Source: Georgenia sp. TF02-10 (GTDB lineage: Bacteria > Actinomycetota > Actinomycetes > Actinomycetales > Actinomycetaceae). Taken from it: a stretch of 64,000 nucleotides of DNA. The notes under the pieces were generated by a model, which searched no databases, was not told the DNA's origin, and saw nothing but the letters and a program-made list of their open reading frames with translations. Where the stretch lies: positions 1,488,001 to 1,552,000 of the forward strand of contig NZ_CP094289.1 of assembly GCF_022759505.1 (NCBI RefSeq). Direction: 5' to 3'. Numbering within the stretch: the stretch's first letter is position 1; each line of letters opens with the position of its first letter. Both the position numbers and the translations under genes were made by a program. Shown piece by piece: positions 1-10,013 of this stretch.

Positions 1-654
1 CATCCGGGCGGCGTGCAGGATCTCGTCGGAGTAGGCGTTGCCGATGCCGGCGATCACCGACTGGTCCCGCAGCAGCCCCTTGACCTGCTGGTTCCGGGCC
101 GCCAGCAGCGCCCGCAGCCGCTCCAGGGTCAGGTCGGCCGGCTCGACGCCGAGCGTCGCCACCGCCGGAACGTCCGCCGGCCGGGCCACCACGTGGACGG
201 CGAGGCGCTTGCGCGTCCCGGCCTCGGTGAGGTCGAAGCCGGCGCCGTCGTCCAGCCGGACCCGCAGGGCGATCGGGGAGCGGCCGGGCCGCAGGGCGGT
301 GGCGGGGACGGCGTCGTACCACCGCAGCCAGCCGGCCTTGGCCAGGTGGACGAGCAGGTGCAGCTCTGCCGGCTCGGGCTCGTCGTCGCCGGGCGGCCCA
401 GGCTCGTCGCCGGCCGGCCCAGGCTCGTCGCCGGCCGCCGCCCCGCCGGCTGGCTGCCCGGGCCCGGTCACCAGGTCGAGCCACTTGCCGTGCCGGGCCA
501 CGTCCGTCACCCGCCGCCCGGCCAGCGCGGTGGGCGCGGGGGAGAAGGTCTTCAGCGCGCTGACCGCGCCGACCTCCACGGCGCTGACGGCACGCCCCAC
601 GGCCCGCTCGCGCAGGAACTGGGCGAGCCCCTCGACCTCCGGCATCTCGGGCAC
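1..654 (-). CDS. Fpg/Nei family DNA glycosylase (C-terminus cut by window edge)
   Basis: Base-excision-repair glycosylase/AP lyase. The 218 visible residues include the family N-terminus [10 protein letters not shown] and, at the window edge, the helix motif GIGNAYSDE; the H2TH remainder and any zinc finger lie outside. I start at the GTG whose first base is 654 because it places Pro2 and Glu3, the catalytic residues of this family, after the initiator; a start at the internal ATG (645) would give MPEVEGL, a shorter form of the motif. Around 395-431 a 21-bp direct repeat adds GDEPGP-type residues in the middle of the N-terminal domain. It is divergent from proS. It resembles the actinobacterial Fpg/Nei paralogue with a KTF/KTY motif rather than classic MutM, so no symbol is given. 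Confidence 0.85.
   Translation of the reverse strand, partial: MPEMPEVEGLAQFLRERAVGRAVSAVEVGAVSALKTFSPAPTALAGRRVTDVARHGKWLDLVTGPGQPAGGAAAGDEPGPAGDEPGPPGDDEPEPAELHLLVHLAKAGWLRWYDAVPATALRPGRSPIALRVRLDDGAGFDLTEAGTRKRLAVHVVARPADVPAVATLGVEPADLTLERLRALLAARNQQVKGLLRDQSVIAGIGNAYSDEILHAARM
395..431. repeat. 21-bp tandem direct repeat inside glycosylase gene
   Basis: The 16-mer GGCCCAGGCTCGTCGC occurs at 395-410 and again at 416-431 (period 21 bp, seven codons). It encodes the low-complexity GDEPGP insert of the minus-strand glycosylase and keeps its frame. Confidence 0.8.
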
Positions 655-723
655 GGGTCCATCCTGGCGCACCTCCCGGCACCGGCGCACCCACCGGGGC
701 GGGGGTACCGGCGGGGCGGCCAC

Positions 724-729
724 TAGGCT
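724..729 (+). promoter_or_regulatory. -10 element TAGGCT of proS (leaderless)
   Basis: TAGGCT ends 7 bases before the GTG at 737. No Shine-Dalgarno is present, so transcription probably begins at or next to the start codon. Confidence 0.6.
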
Positions 730-736
730 GATCGCC

Positions 737-2566
737 GTGCTGCTGAAGATGTCGTCCCTGTTCGTGCGGACCCTCCGGGAGGACCCCGCCGAGGCCGAGG
801 TCGCCTCCCACCGGCTCCTGGTCCGCGCCGGGTACATCCGCCGCGCCGCCCCGGGGATCTACACCTGGCTGCCGCTCGGGCTGAAGGTGCTGGCCAAGGT
901 CGAGCGGATCGTCCGCGAGGAGATGGACGCCATCGGCGCGCAGGAGGTCCACTTCCCCGCGCTGCTGCCCAAGGAGCCCTACGAGGCCACCGGACGGTGG
1001 ACGGAGTACGGGCCCAACATCTTCCGGCTGCGGGACCGCAAGGACGCCGAGTACCTCCTCGCCCCGACCCACGAGGAGATGTTCACCCTGCTGGTCAAGG
1101 ACCTGTACTCCTCCTACAAGGACCTCCCGCTCGCCCTGTACCAGGTCCAGACCAAGTACCGGGACGAGGCCCGCCCCCGGGCCGGGCTGCTGCGCGGCCG
1201 GGAGTTCATCATGAAGGACGCCTACTCCTTCGACGTCGACGACGCCGGCCTGGAGCGCTCCTACGGCCTGCAGCGGCAGGCCTACCAGCGCATCTTCGAG
1301 CGGCTCGGGCTGGAGTACGTCATCGTCAGGGCGATGAGCGGGGCCATGGGCGGGTCCATGAGCGAGGAGTTCCTGCACCCCACCCCGGTCGGGGAGGACA
1401 CCTTCGTCCGCTCCCCGGGCGGGTACGCCGCCAACGTCGAGGCCGTCGCCACCCCGGTGCCCGAGGCCGTCGACGCCGCCGGCCTGCCCCCGGCCGAGGT
1501 GCTCGACACCCCCGGCTCGACGACGATCGAGACCCTCGTCGCCCAGGCCAACCGGCTCCACCCCCGGCCGGACCGGCCGTGGACCGCCGCGGACACCCTG
1601 AAGAACGTCGTGCTCGCGCTCACCCACCCCGACGGCGCCCGGGAGATCGTCGTCGTCGGCCTCCCCGGGGACCGGGAGGTGGACCTCAAGCGGCTCCAGG
1701 CCGCCGTCGAGCCGGCCGAGGTCGAGCCCGCCACCGAGGCCGACCTGGCCGCCCGGCCCGAGCTGGTCAAGGGGTACATCGGCCCCGCCGTGCTCGGCCC
1801 GAACGGCGCCGCCCGGACCTACGACGACGACGGCCGGCTCACCGGCGGGGCGGTGCGCTACCTGCTGGACCCGCGCGTTGTGCCCGGCACCGCCTGGGTG
1901 ACCGGCGCCGACGCGGAGGGCAAGCACGTCTTCGGCCTGGTCGCGGGCCGGGACTTCACCGCCGACGGCACCATCGAGGCCGCCGAGGTCCGCGCCGGCG
2001 ACCCGGCCCCGGACGGCTCCGGCCCGCTGGAGCTCGCCCGCGGCATCGAGCTCGGCCACATCTTCGCCCTCGGCCGCAAGTACGCGAGCGCGCTGGACCT
2101 GAAGGTCCTGGACGCGGGCGGCAAGGCCGTCGTCGTCACCATGGGCTCCTACGGCTTCGGGGTCACCCGCGCGCTCGCGGCCCTGGCCGAGGCCAACCAC
2201 GACGAGCGCGGCCTGGTCTGGCCGGTGCAGGTCGCCCCCGCGCACGTCCACGTCCTGGCCACCGGCAAGGACCCGGAGGTCTTCGCCACCGCCGAGCGGC
2301 TGGCCGGCGAGCTCGAGGCGGCCGGGCTGGAGGTCCTCTACGACGACCGGCCCAAGGTCTCCGCGGGGGTGAAGTTCGCCGACGCCGAGCTGCTGGGCGT
2401 CCCGCTGGCGGTGGTCGTCGGGCGGGGGCTGGCCGACGGGGTGGTCGAGGTGCGCCGGCGCGGCACCGGCGAGCGGGAGGAGCTCCCCCCGGCGCAGGCG
2501 GTCACCCGGCTGCGCGCCCTGGTCGCCGAGGCCCTGGGCCGGGAGCCGGCGGGCGCGCCGGCCTGA
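737..2566 (+). CDS. proS: prolyl-tRNA synthetase
   Basis: Class II aminoacyl-tRNA synthetase that charges tRNA(Pro) with proline in the cytoplasm; 609 aa, the size of the bacterial (type I, with INS editing domain) ProRS. The order seen is: class II motif 1/2 region with the [13 protein letters not shown]-like segment near the start and the [10 protein letters not shown] motif 2 around residue 140, an inserted editing domain (about 225-400), motif 3 ([14 protein letters not shown], near 470-485), and a C-terminal anticodon-binding domain. The GTG at 737 gives [16 protein letters not shown], the N-terminus usual in Actinobacteria, and sits 7 bases after a TAGGCT box; the ATG at 749 would lose four conserved residues. 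The open frame continues upstream to base 38, but that stretch is antisense to the glycosylase. Confidence 0.96.
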   Translation: MLLKMSSLFVRTLREDPAEAEVASHRLLVRAGYIRRAAPGIYTWLPLGLKVLAKVERIVREEMDAIGAQEVHFPALLPKEPYEATGRWTEYGPNIFRLRDRKDAEYLLAPTHEEMFTLLVKDLYSSYKDLPLALYQVQTKYRDEARPRAGLLRGREFIMKDAYSFDVDDAGLERSYGLQRQAYQRIFERLGLEYVIVRAMSGAMGGSMSEEFLHPTPVGEDTFVRSPGGYAANVEAVATPVPEAVDAAGLPPAEVLDTPGSTTIETLVAQANRLHPRPDRPWTAADTLKNVVLALTHPDGAREIVVVGLPGDREVDLKRLQAAVEPAEVEPATEADLAARPELVKGYIGPAVLGPNGAARTYDDDGRLTGGAVRYLLDPRVVPGTAWVTGADAEGKHVFGLVAGRDFTADGTIEAAEVRAGDPAPDGSGPLELARGIELGHIFALGRKYASALDLKVLDAGGKAVVVTMGSYGFGVTRALAALAEANHDERGLVWPVQVAPAHVHVLATGKDPEVFATAERLAGELEAAGLEVLYDDRPKVSAGVKFADAELLGVPLAVVVGRGLADGVVEVRRRGTGEREELPPAQAVTRLRALVAEALGREPAGAPA

Positions 2567-2668
2567 GCCACGCCACGCCGCCGGCGCGGGCCAGGCCGAC
2601 CGCCGGCGGGTGCTGTTGGTCGGCGCTTCGATCGCGCTCCTGGGTACGACGACCGTCGCGGCCGCCGC

Positions 2669-3700
2669 TCACGGCAGGCTCGGCCGGTGCAGCTCTAGCC
2701 CGAGCTCCATGAAGACGCTGTTGGGGTCAGGCGTGTAGTCGGCGAACGGTCCGACCTCGTGAAATCCCGTCCTCGCGTAGAGGCGGCGGGCGGGGGCGAA
2801 GTAGTCCTGGGTTCCCGTCTCCAGCAGGAGGCGGTCGTACCCGCGTGCCATCGCCTCACCGACCGCGTGGCGCAGGAGCCGTGCGGCCACACCGGTGTTG
2901 CGCGCCGTGGTGACGGTGCGCATCGACTTCAGCTCGCCTGCACCTGCCGCGAGGTGCTTGAGCGCGGCGATGCCGAGAAGCATGTCCGCCTTGTCGCGGG
3001 CGGCCCAGAGGGTGATGCCGGGATGCGCCAGCTCGGTCAGCGCCAGAGCGTGAACACTCTCGGCGGGTGACGTGGCGTGCATGTCCCGAAGGTGCTCCTC
3101 GATGAGCCGGCGTACGTCGTCGTCGTACACGTCAGCCCGCTCCACGCGGACCGCGGGTCCCGCCGAGGGTCCCAGCCGCAACGATGCGAGGAAGGCGTTC
3201 AGCTCGGCCCTCCCCGAGTCCCACGCGCCCAGGCCGTTCGCGGCGTTGACGTGCCCAACCGCGCCCGCCTCGACGAACGCCGCACCCCACCGCTGAGCGA
3301 GGGTTCTTGCCTCCTCGAGCCCAACGAACGGGGCGTCGGATGGTGCGACCACGGTGACCGGGACCGGCAGCGCCGCGCGAGCAGGATGGAACGAGCGGGC
3401 TTGGGGCGGGAAGTCGGGTCCGCTGCGGTCCGGCGGCGCGACAAGGAAAGCCCCCACCGCCGCATCCCGGCCCCTGTTGGCGAGCCAGGCACTCACCGCG
3501 AGGCACCCGAGGCTGTGCGCGACCACGAACGTGTCCGCGCCCACCTGGCGATCGAGCGCGTCGAACCAGTCCGCCTGCTCGGGCGCGTCCCACGAGCGCG
3601 GCCGGAGGCGGCCGGCCGCAGAGCCCAGCTCGCGCTCCCGCACGCTCTGCCAGTGACCGTCATCAGACCCGCCGAGGCCAGGCACCATCAGGACTCGCAT
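2669..3700 (-). CDS. RBBP9/YdeN-type serine hydrolase fused to GNAT acetyltransferase
   Basis: Two domains in one 343-aa chain. Residues 1-178 look like the small RBBP9/YdeN alpha/beta-hydrolase family: VPGLGGSDDGHW at the start, nucleophile elbow AHSLGC (Ser63), Asp122 in PSDAPF and His150 in GHVN as the likely triad. Residues ~183-343 are a GNAT acetyltransferase (acetyl-CoA motif around ARNTGVAARLL; C-terminal FAPARRLYARTGF and ADYTPDPNSVFM, as in small-molecule acetyltransferases). I chose the ATG at 3700 because AGGGAG lies just before it; a GTG at 3715 is an alternative. Substrates are unknown. It sits between proS and the DUF4439-rimP locus on the opposite strand, and its G+C (about 68% over a sampled stretch) is below its neighbours, which suggests later insertion. 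No stop or frameshift separates the domains. Confidence 0.85.
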   Translation of the reverse strand: MRVLMVPGLGGSDDGHWQSVRERELGSAAGRLRPRSWDAPEQADWFDALDRQVGADTFVVAHSLGCLAVSAWLANRGRDAAVGAFLVAPPDRSGPDFPPQARSFHPARAALPVPVTVVAPSDAPFVGLEEARTLAQRWGAAFVEAGAVGHVNAANGLGAWDSGRAELNAFLASLRLGPSAGPAVRVERADVYDDDVRRLIEEHLRDMHATSPAESVHALALTELAHPGITLWAARDKADMLLGIAALKHLAAGAGELKSMRTVTTARNTGVAARLLRHAVGEAMARGYDRLLLETGTQDYFAPARRLYARTGFHEVGPFADYTPDPNSVFMELGLELHRPSLP

Positions 3701-3736
3701 ACGCTCCCTCGCCACCGATCTTGCCGCCGGGATGAG

Positions 3737-4819
3737 CTAGGCCACGCCGGGCAGCGCCGGGAGCGACCCGCCCCAGGCCCGGACCTGGGCCGCCGCGTCC
3801 TCGGCGGCCGCGACCAGCGCCGGGCGCTCCTCCGCGCCGACCAGGGTGAGGCTGAACACCCAGTGCTCCACCAGGCGCCGCTCGGCGCCCGCGGCCGCCG
3901 CCGCGAGCGGGTCCAGGCCGGTGCCCTCCGGCGGGGCGTCGAGCGCGTAGGCGGGCAGCCGGTCGTCGGGCGCGCCGGCGGCGAGCGCGGCGTCGACCAG
4001 GGCCTGCAGCTGCGCCACCCGGGCGATGGCGCGCTCGCGATCCGCCCCGCCGGTGCGGGCGGCCATCGTCTCCAGCGCGTACCGGGCCTGGTCCAGCACC
4101 CGCACGGTGGGGCCGTCGGCGCCGCGGCGCCGCAGCGCCTCCACGGTCAGCGGCTCCCCGGCCGGCACGCCCCCGGCCTCCGTGCCGAGCGCCGCCGCCA
4201 GGTCCACCGCGTCGTCCTGACGGGCGAGGGCGACGGCGGCCAGCACGGCGGCGACGTCGTCCCCGCCCACGCTCAGCGCTGCCTCCCGGGCCGTCTCGGC
4301 GCCGTCGAGGAGGAGGGTGAGCACGTCCGACGGCATGGGGTCGGCCACCGGCGGGGCGGTCCGCACCGGGGGAGTGGCCACCCCCTCGGGCGCCCCGTCC
4401 GGCCAGGCCACCCACACCCCGCCGAGCGCGGCCTCCTGCGCCCGGGCGTCGTCGGCGATCTCGAGCAGGGCCGCAGCCGGTGCGTCGTCGGCGCCGGCCG
4501 CGCCGGGGTTCTCGTCGGCCGCGCCGGCCTCGTCGGCGGCGCCGGTCGCCCCGTCGGCGCCGTCGGCACCCCGTGCCGCTGAAGAACGGCGAGGGGCGGC
4601 CAGGGTCGCCGCGGCTAGCGCCGCCTCCTGGCGCACCTGCTCGGCGGCGTCCGGGGTGGGCGGCTCGGGCGGCGGGGTGTCCAGCCGCACCCCGCACCCG
4701 GCGGTGGCGGCGACCAGCACGGCCGCGACCGCTGCCCGCCGGGGACGGGCACCGGCGCGGCGGGACCCGGGACGGGCGCCCGGGCGACGGGAGGCTGCCG
4801 GAGCCGGTCGGTCACGCAC
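3737..4819 (-). CDS. DUF4439 ferritin-like lipoprotein
   Basis: Predicted exported lipoprotein of 360 aa. After an Arg-rich N-terminus, a hydrophobic stretch AAVAAVLVAATAGC ends in a lipobox whose Cys should be lipidated. A Pro/Ala/Gly-rich linker follows, then an Ala-rich helical region ending in RRLVEHWVFSLTLVGAEERP and a VRAWGGS-LPALPG tail, which matches the DUF4439 (ferritin-like) domain. Homologues commonly stand divergent to rimP in Actinobacteria, as here. The GTG at 4819 fits the signal peptide, with AGGA about 8 bases upstream. Function is unknown; the ferritin-like fold does not show metal binding by itself. Confidence 0.8.
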   Translation of the reverse strand: MRDRPAPAASRRPGARPGSRRAGARPRRAAVAAVLVAATAGCGVRLDTPPPEPPTPDAAEQVRQEAALAAATLAAPRRSSAARGADGADGATGAADEAGAADENPGAAGADDAPAAALLEIADDARAQEAALGGVWVAWPDGAPEGVATPPVRTAPPVADPMPSDVLTLLLDGAETAREAALSVGGDDVAAVLAAVALARQDDAVDLAAALGTEAGGVPAGEPLTVEALRRRGADGPTVRVLDQARYALETMAARTGGADRERAIARVAQLQALVDAALAAGAPDDRLPAYALDAPPEGTGLDPLAAAAAGAERRLVEHWVFSLTLVGAEERPALVAAAEDAAAQVRAWGGSLPALPGVA

Positions 4820-4886
4820 CGTGCGATCCTGCCACGGCCCGGGACCGCCGCCGGGCCGCCCCGCCGCCACCCCCGGCCCGGATGGG

Positions 4887-4892
4887 TAGGGT
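4887..4892 (+). promoter_or_regulatory. -10 element TAGGGT before rimP
   Basis: TAGGGT lies 35 bases before the rimP ATG and is followed by a short leader carrying AAGGAG. It is probably the main promoter of the rimP-nusA-ylxR-infB operon. No clear -35 box is visible. Confidence 0.45.
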
Positions 4893-4927
4893 GGGAGGCT
4901 GTCCCGACCCCGCAAGGAGACCCACCG

Positions 4928-5455
4928 ATGAGCCCCGCCCGTCCCCACGAGGCCCAGGGCCGGCTGCGCGCCGCCCTGGCCCCGGTCGTCGACGCCGCGG
5001 GCCTCCTGCTCGAGGACGTCACGGTCGCCCGCGCCGGGCGCCGCACCGTCGTCCGCGCCGTCGTGGACCTGCCCGACGGCCCCGGCGGCGTGGGCTCGGA
5101 CCAGCTCAGCGAGGTCTCCAGGGAGGTCTCCCGGGTGCTGGACGACGTCGACGCCGTCGCCGGCAGCTACACCCTGGAGGTGACCACCCCCGGCACCGAC
5201 CGCCCGCTGACCGAGCCGCGGCACTACCGCCGCGCCGTCGGCCGGCTGGTCACCCTCACCACGACCGACGGGCGCACCGTCACCGGCCGGCTGACCCAGA
5301 CCGACGCCGGTGCTGACGCCCCCGCCGGCGCCGGCACCGAGACCGCCAGCGGCGGCGTCGTCCTCGACGTCGACGGCGCGGCGGACCGGCTGCCCTACGC
5401 CCAGCTCGCCGGCGGCCGGGTCCAGGTCGAGCTCCAGCGCCCCGAGCAGGCCTGA
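4928..5455 (+). CDS. rimP: ribosome maturation factor RimP
   Basis: Assembly factor for the 30S ribosomal subunit; 175 aa, normal length. The N-terminal alpha/beta domain (LAPVVDAAGLLLEDV to SYTLEVTTPGTDRPL) carries the family signature LEVTTPGTDRPL at about residues 82-94, followed by the SH3-like C-terminal domain from about residue 100, here widened by an Ala/Gly/Thr-rich loop (about 123-138). AAGGAG lies 7 bases before the ATG. It heads the conserved rimP-nusA-ylxR-infB operon, with 9 bases to nusA. Confidence 0.95.
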   Translation: MSPARPHEAQGRLRAALAPVVDAAGLLLEDVTVARAGRRTVVRAVVDLPDGPGGVGSDQLSEVSREVSRVLDDVDAVAGSYTLEVTTPGTDRPLTEPRHYRRAVGRLVTLTTTDGRTVTGRLTQTDAGADAPAGAGTETASGGVVLDVDGAADRLPYAQLAGGRVQVELQRPEQA

Positions 5456-5464
5456 GGAGGACCG

Positions 5465-6562
5465 ATGGACATCGACATGACAGCGCTGCGGCTCATCGAG
5501 AGCGAGCGCGGGATCAGCCTCGACGTCCTCGTCGAGGCCATCGAGGAGGCGCTGCTGCTGGCCTACCAGCGCACACCCGGCGCGATGCCGCAGGCCCGGG
5601 TCGAGCTCGACCGGCGCACCGGCCGGGTGACGGTGCTGGCCACCGAGCTCGACGAGGAGGGCAACGCCGTCGGCGAGTTCGACGACACCCCCTCCGGCTT
5701 CGGCCGCATCGCCACCGCCACCGCCCGCTCGGTCATCGTCCAGCGCCTGCGCAGCGCCGAGGACGAGCAGGTGATGGGCACCCTGCGCGACAAGACCGGC
5801 GAGCTGGTCTCCGGCGTCGTGCAGCAGGGCCGGGACCCGCGCACCGTGCTGGTCGACATCGGTGACGTCGAGGCGGTGCTGCCCGCGCACGAGCAGGTGC
5901 CCACCGAGCGCTACGTGCACGGGGACCGGCTGCGCTGCTACGTCCTGGACGTCGCCCGCGGCCCGAAGGGCCCCTCGGTCACCCTCTCGCGCACCCACCC
6001 CAACCTCGTCCGCAAGCTCTTCGCGCTGGAGGTGCCCGAGGTCGCCGACGGGTCGGTTGAGATCACCGCGCTGGCCCGCGAGGCCGGCCACCGCACCAAG
6101 ATGGCGGTGCGGGCCACCGTGCCCGGGCTGAACGCCAAGGGCGCGTGCATCGGCCCGATGGGCCAGCGGGTCCGGGCGGTCATGGCCGAGCTGGGCGGGG
6201 AGAAGATCGACATCGTCGACCACTCCGACGACCCGGCCACCTTCGTCGCCAACGCCCTCTCCCCGGCCCGGGTGAGCAGCGTGGAGGTCGTCGACCCGGT
6301 CGCCAAGGCCGCGCGCGTCGTCGTCCCGGACTTCCAGCTCTCCCTCGCGATCGGCAAGGAGGGGCAGAACGCCCGGCTGGCCGCCCGGCTGACCGGCTGG
6401 CGCATCGACATCCACCCCGACATCGAGGACGCCGCGGTGGGCACGTCGGCCGTGCCGACGGCGGCCGGTGCCGCCCCGCGCGGCCAGCGCCTGGCCGCCG
6501 CAGACCAGGTCCCCGCGTCATCCACGTCACAGGAGGACGACGACGCGGACCGACGGGGGTAG
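5465..6562 (+). CDS. nusA: transcription termination/antitermination factor NusA
   Basis: RNA-polymerase-binding elongation factor acting in pausing, termination and antitermination; 365 aa, the short actinobacterial form without the acidic repeats of E. coli NusA. Order: N-terminal RNAP-binding domain (1-~110), S1 domain (~115-185, including [17 protein letters not shown]), then KH1 and KH2 (~190-335) with [15 protein letters not shown] and the second GxxG-type loop [23 protein letters not shown] stands 6 bases before the ATG. The TAG stop overlaps a TAGAAT hexamer that may be a promoter for ylxR-infB. Confidence 0.96.
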   Translation: MDIDMTALRLIESERGISLDVLVEAIEEALLLAYQRTPGAMPQARVELDRRTGRVTVLATELDEEGNAVGEFDDTPSGFGRIATATARSVIVQRLRSAEDEQVMGTLRDKTGELVSGVVQQGRDPRTVLVDIGDVEAVLPAHEQVPTERYVHGDRLRCYVLDVARGPKGPSVTLSRTHPNLVRKLFALEVPEVADGSVEITALAREAGHRTKMAVRATVPGLNAKGACIGPMGQRVRAVMAELGGEKIDIVDHSDDPATFVANALSPARVSSVEVVDPVAKAARVVVPDFQLSLAIGKEGQNARLAARLTGWRIDIHPDIEDAAVGTSAVPTAAGAAPRGQRLAAADQVPASSTSQEDDDADRRG

Positions 6563-6565
6563 AAT
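6560..6565 (+). promoter_or_regulatory. possible internal -10 element TAGAAT
   Basis: TAGAAT overlaps the nusA stop codon and ends 5 bases before the GTG at 6571, the alternative ylxR start. The spacing is one base shorter than at the other leaderless genes in this window, and no convincing -35 box is visible. Confidence 0.35.
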
Positions 6566-6591
6566 TGTCTGTGGGCCAAGCCCGCCAGTCC

Positions 6592-6954
6592 ATGACTCCA
6601 CGCAGCGACACACCCACGCCCCCCGCTGGGCCGGTGCGGACCTGCACGGGCTGCCGCGGCCGGGCCCCGAGGTCCGAGCTGGTCCGTCTCGTCCTGGATG
6701 CCGCCACGCAGCGCGTGGTGGTCGACCCAGGCCGGTCGGCACCGGGTCGAGGCGCCTGGCTCCACCCGAGCCCGGACTGCCTGAACCTCGCCCTCCGACG
6801 CCGAGCGATCGGCCGGGCGCTGCGCGCAGCAGGCCCGGTGGACACCGACGCCGTGATGGCCTGGTTCGACTCCCACCACCCGGCGGACGCCCGACGCGTC
6901 CCCGGGCAGACACCGACGAAGAAGGCGGGTTCGAAGCCGATGGGCACCCGATGA
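6592..6954 (+). CDS. ylxR: YlxR family (DUF448) RNA-binding protein
   Basis: Small basic protein of the nusA-infB operon; YlxR proteins are nucleoid- or RNase P-associated RNA binders in other bacteria. 120 aa from the ATG. The family core is clear: TCTGCRGRAPRSELVRLV (residues ~18-35) and GRGAWLHPSPDCLNLALRRR (~56-75). The start is uncertain: the ATG at 6592 has no Shine-Dalgarno, whereas an in-frame GTG at 6571 follows a TAGAAT box by 5 bases and would add seven residues. The C-terminus is Lys/Arg-rich. infB follows after 71 bases. Confidence 0.88.
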   Translation: MTPRSDTPTPPAGPVRTCTGCRGRAPRSELVRLVLDAATQRVVVDPGRSAPGRGAWLHPSPDCLNLALRRRAIGRALRAAGPVDTDAVMAWFDSHHPADARRVPGQTPTKKAGSKPMGTR

Positions 6955-7025
6955 GTACCCAGCGATGAGCTGCCAGCACTAAGAGCGGTCCACCCTGTCC
7001 CGGGGCGGGCCGAGACAGGAGAGTT

Positions 7026-9905
7026 GTGGCAAAGGTCCGCGTCCATGAGCTCGCGAAGGAGCTCGGCGTCGACAGCAAGACGGTGCTCGCGAAGCTGCGC
7101 GAGCAGGGAGAGTTCGTGAAGTCGGCGTCGTCGACGATCGAGGCCCCCGTCATCCGTCGGCTGCGTGAAGCATTCCCGGCCACGCCGGCCGGGGACAGTC
7201 CGGACGGGGCGACCCCCAACGGGGCCCCGACCAAGAAGGCCGCCCGAGCGGCCGCACCCAAGCCTGCCCCGGCACGGCCGGCCGAGGCCGCTGCCGCGGC
7301 CCCGGTGGCCCCCGCCGAGGCCCCCGCTCCCGCCGCGCCGCCGGCGCCGGCGCCCCAGACGCCGCCGGCCACCCCGGCCACCGGTATCCCCACCCCGCAG
7401 GCCCCGGCCCCGCAGGCCCCGGCCCCCCAGGCGCCGGTCACCCCGGCCGCACCCGCCCCGCAGGCACCCCAGGCCCCGGCCGCGCGCCAGGCCGACCGGC
7501 CCGCCGCCGAGGCCCCGCGCCCAGGCGCCCCCCGTCCCGGCGGCACCGCCCCGCGCCCCGGCGCACCGCGCCCGGGCAACAACCCGTTCGCCCCGTCCCA
7601 GGGCATGCCCCGGTCCGGCGGCTCCGGCGGTCCGCGCCCGGGCGGCCCGCGCCCGGGGAACAACCCGTTCGCGACCTCCCAGGGCATGCCCCGGCCCGGC
7701 GGGACCGGCGGTCCCCGTCCCGGTGCCCCGCGCCCCGGCGGCCCGCGCCCCGCGGCGCCCCGTCCCGGCGGCCCGCGCCCGAACCCCGGCATGATGCCGG
7801 GCACCACCTCCGTCGGCCGTCCCGGTGCACCCACCCGCGGCGGCGGTCGCGGCCGTCCCGGCGGCGCCCCCGGCGGGGGCGGCGGGTTCGGCGGTCGTCC
7901 CGGTGGCGGCCCCGGCGGCGGTCCCGGCTTCGGCGGCCGTCCCGGCGGCGGTGGCCGCGGCGGCCGGGGCGGCACCCAGGGCGCCTTCGGGCGCGCCGGT
8001 GGCCGGCCGGTCCGCGGGCGGAAGTCCAAGCGCGCCAAGCGCCAGGAGTTCGAGCAGCAGTCCGCGCCGTCGCTCGGCGGTGTCCAGGTCCCCCGCGGCG
8101 ACGGCAGCACCGTCGTGCGGATCCGCGCCGGGGCCTCCCTGGCCGACTTCGCGGACCGCATCGACGCCAACCCGGCGTCGCTGGTGACCGTCCTGTTCCA
8201 CCTGGGCGAGATGGCCACCGCGACGCAGTCGCTGGACGAGGACACCTTCAAGGCCCTCGGCGCCGAGCTCGGGTACGTCGTGGAGATCGTGTCCCCGGAG
8301 GACGAGGACCGCGAGCTCCTGGGGAGCTTCGACATCGACCTCGCGGCGGAGGAGGCGGGGGAGTCCGACGAGGACCTCCTGCCCCGCCCGCCGGTGGTCA
8401 CCGTCATGGGTCACGTCGACCACGGCAAGACCCGGCTCCTCGACGCCATCCGGTCCACCGACGTGGTGGCCAGCGAGGCGGGCGGCATCACCCAGCACAT
8501 CGGCGCCTACCAGGTCCGCACGGACCTGGACGGCACCGAGCGGGCGATCACCTTCCTCGACACCCCCGGTCACGAGGCCTTCACGGCCATGCGCGCCCGG
8601 GGCGCGGAGGTCACCGACATCGCGATCCTGGTGGTCGCCGCCGACGACGGCGTCATGCCGCAGACGGTGGAGGCGCTCAACCACGCCCAGGCGGCCGGGG
8701 TGCCGATCGTCGTCGCCGTGAACAAGGTCGACGTCGAGGGCGCGAACCCGGCCAAGATCCGCCAGCAGCTGACCGAGTACAACCTGGTGGCCGAGGAGTA
8801 CGGCGGCGACACCATGTTCGTCGACGTCTCGGCCAAGCAGCGGACCGGGATCGACGACCTCCTCGAGGCCGTCCTGCTCACCGCCGACGCGGCGCTGGAC
8901 CTGCGGGCCAACCCCAACAAGGACGCCCGCGGCGTCGCGATCGAGGCCAACCTCGACCGTGGCCGCGGGGCCGTGGCCACCGTGCTGGTCCAGTCCGGGA
9001 CGCTGCGGGTCGGCGACGCGATCGTCGCCGGCACCGCCCACGGCCGGGTCCGGGCCATGTTCGACGAGCACGGCAGCACGGTCCCCGAGGCCGGTCCGGC
9101 CCGGCCGGTGCAGGTCCTGGGGCTGCAGTCGGTGCCCCGCGCCGGGGACAGCTTCCTGGTCGCCCCCGACGACCGCACCGCCCGGCAGATCGCCGACAAG
9201 CGGGCAGCCGCCGAGCGGGCCGCCACCCTGGCCAAGCGCCGCAAGCGCGTCAGCCTGGAGGACTTCACCAAGGCCCTGGAGGAGGGGAAGGTCGAGACCC
9301 TCAACCTCATCCTCAAGGGCGACGTGTCCGGCGCCGTGGAGGCGCTGGAGGACGCCCTGCTCAAGATCGACGTGGGTGAGCAGGTCCAGCTGCGGATCAT
9401 CCACCGCGGGGTGGGTGCCATCACGCAGAACGACGTCAACCTGGCCACCGTGGACAACGCGGTGATCATCGGCTTCAACGTCCGGCCCGCCGAGCGGGTC
9501 GCCGAGCTGGCCGACCGCGAGGGCGTGGACCTGAAGTTCTACTCGGTCATCTACGACGCCATCAACGACGTCGAGGACGCGCTCCGGGGCATGCTCAAGC
9601 CGGAGTTCGAGGAGGTCCAGCTCGGCTCCGCCGAGATCCGGCAGGTCTTCCGGTCCTCCAAGTTCGGCAACATCGCCGGGTCGATCGTCCGCTCGGGGAC
9701 TATCCGCCGCGGCAGCGCCGCGCGGGTCATCCGCGACGGCGTCGTGGTGGGCGACAGGCTCACCATCGCCTCGCTGCGCCGGGAGAAGGATGACGTCACG
9801 GAGGTCCGCGAGGGCTTCGAGTGCGGCATCGGGCTCGGCGCGCGCGACATCCAGGAGGGTGACGTCATCGAGACGTTCGAGATGCGCGAGAAGCCGCGCG
9901 CCTGA
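7026..9905 (+). CDS. infB: translation initiation factor IF-2
   Basis: GTPase that delivers initiator fMet-tRNA to the 30S subunit and promotes 50S joining; 959 aa, at the long end as in other high-GC actinobacteria. Order: IF2_N helical domain (1-~50), a disordered Ala/Pro/Gly/Arg linker (~55-340) with a duplicated 27-residue block, a second IF2_N-like segment (~360-430), G domain with G1 GHVDHGKT (462-469), DTPGHEAF (512-519) and NKVD (566-569), then domains II, III and IV ending in the initiator-tRNA-binding C-terminal barrel. GTG start with AGGAG 6-7 bases upstream. It lies between ylxR and rbfA in the conserved order. Confidence 0.97.
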   Translation: MAKVRVHELAKELGVDSKTVLAKLREQGEFVKSASSTIEAPVIRRLREAFPATPAGDSPDGATPNGAPTKKAARAAAPKPAPARPAEAAAAAPVAPAEAPAPAAPPAPAPQTPPATPATGIPTPQAPAPQAPAPQAPVTPAAPAPQAPQAPAARQADRPAAEAPRPGAPRPGGTAPRPGAPRPGNNPFAPSQGMPRSGGSGGPRPGGPRPGNNPFATSQGMPRPGGTGGPRPGAPRPGGPRPAAPRPGGPRPNPGMMPGTTSVGRPGAPTRGGGRGRPGGAPGGGGGFGGRPGGGPGGGPGFGGRPGGGGRGGRGGTQGAFGRAGGRPVRGRKSKRAKRQEFEQQSAPSLGGVQVPRGDGSTVVRIRAGASLADFADRIDANPASLVTVLFHLGEMATATQSLDEDTFKALGAELGYVVEIVSPEDEDRELLGSFDIDLAAEEAGESDEDLLPRPPVVTVMGHVDHGKTRLLDAIRSTDVVASEAGGITQHIGAYQVRTDLDGTERAITFLDTPGHEAFTAMRARGAEVTDIAILVVAADDGVMPQTVEALNHAQAAGVPIVVAVNKVDVEGANPAKIRQQLTEYNLVAEEYGGDTMFVDVSAKQRTGIDDLLEAVLLTADAALDLRANPNKDARGVAIEANLDRGRGAVATVLVQSGTLRVGDAIVAGTAHGRVRAMFDEHGSTVPEAGPARPVQVLGLQSVPRAGDSFLVAPDDRTARQIADKRAAAERAATLAKRRKRVSLEDFTKALEEGKVETLNLILKGDVSGAVEALEDALLKIDVGEQVQLRIIHRGVGAITQNDVNLATVDNAVIIGFNVRPAERVAELADREGVDLKFYSVIYDAINDVEDALRGMLKPEFEEVQLGSAEIRQVFRSSKFGNIAGSIVRSGTIRRGSAARVIRDGVVVGDRLTIASLRREKDDVTEVREGFECGIGLGARDIQEGDVIETFEMREKPRA
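7566..7727 (+). repeat. 81-bp tandem duplication in the infB linker
   Basis: Two copies of an 81-bp unit (7566-7646 and 7647-7727) encode a 27-residue block beginning PRPGNNPFA and containing SQGMPR. The copies differ at scattered positions, so the duplication is not recent. It lies in the non-conserved IF-2 linker. Confidence 0.75.
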
Positions 9906-9918
9906 CCCGACCACGGGT

Positions 9919-9938
9919 CCGGTCCTACCCTGGACCGG
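9919..9938 (+). promoter_or_regulatory. -10-like TACCCT in the loop of a 7-bp hairpin, upstream of rbfA
   Basis: CCGGTCC (9919-9925) and GGACCGG (9932-9938) pair perfectly and enclose TACCCT (9926-9931). The hexamer could drive rbfA-truB, whose ATG is 76 bases downstream; alternatively the hairpin is a weak end signal for infB. Confidence 0.35.
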
Positions 9939-10013
9939 GCCGGGCCGCGACGGCCCCGCACGCCTGCCGGCGCTGCGGGGCCGCCGCGGTTCCCACCAGA
10001 CGAGGAGACCCCC

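Noticed and set aside
38-736. Upstream extension of the proS frame
   Set aside because: It is antisense to the Fpg/Nei glycosylase and lacks ProRS similarity; proS starts at 737.
1282-1779. Antisense ORF inside proS
   Set aside because: Ser/Thr-rich shadow without motifs; typical of the complementary frame in this composition.
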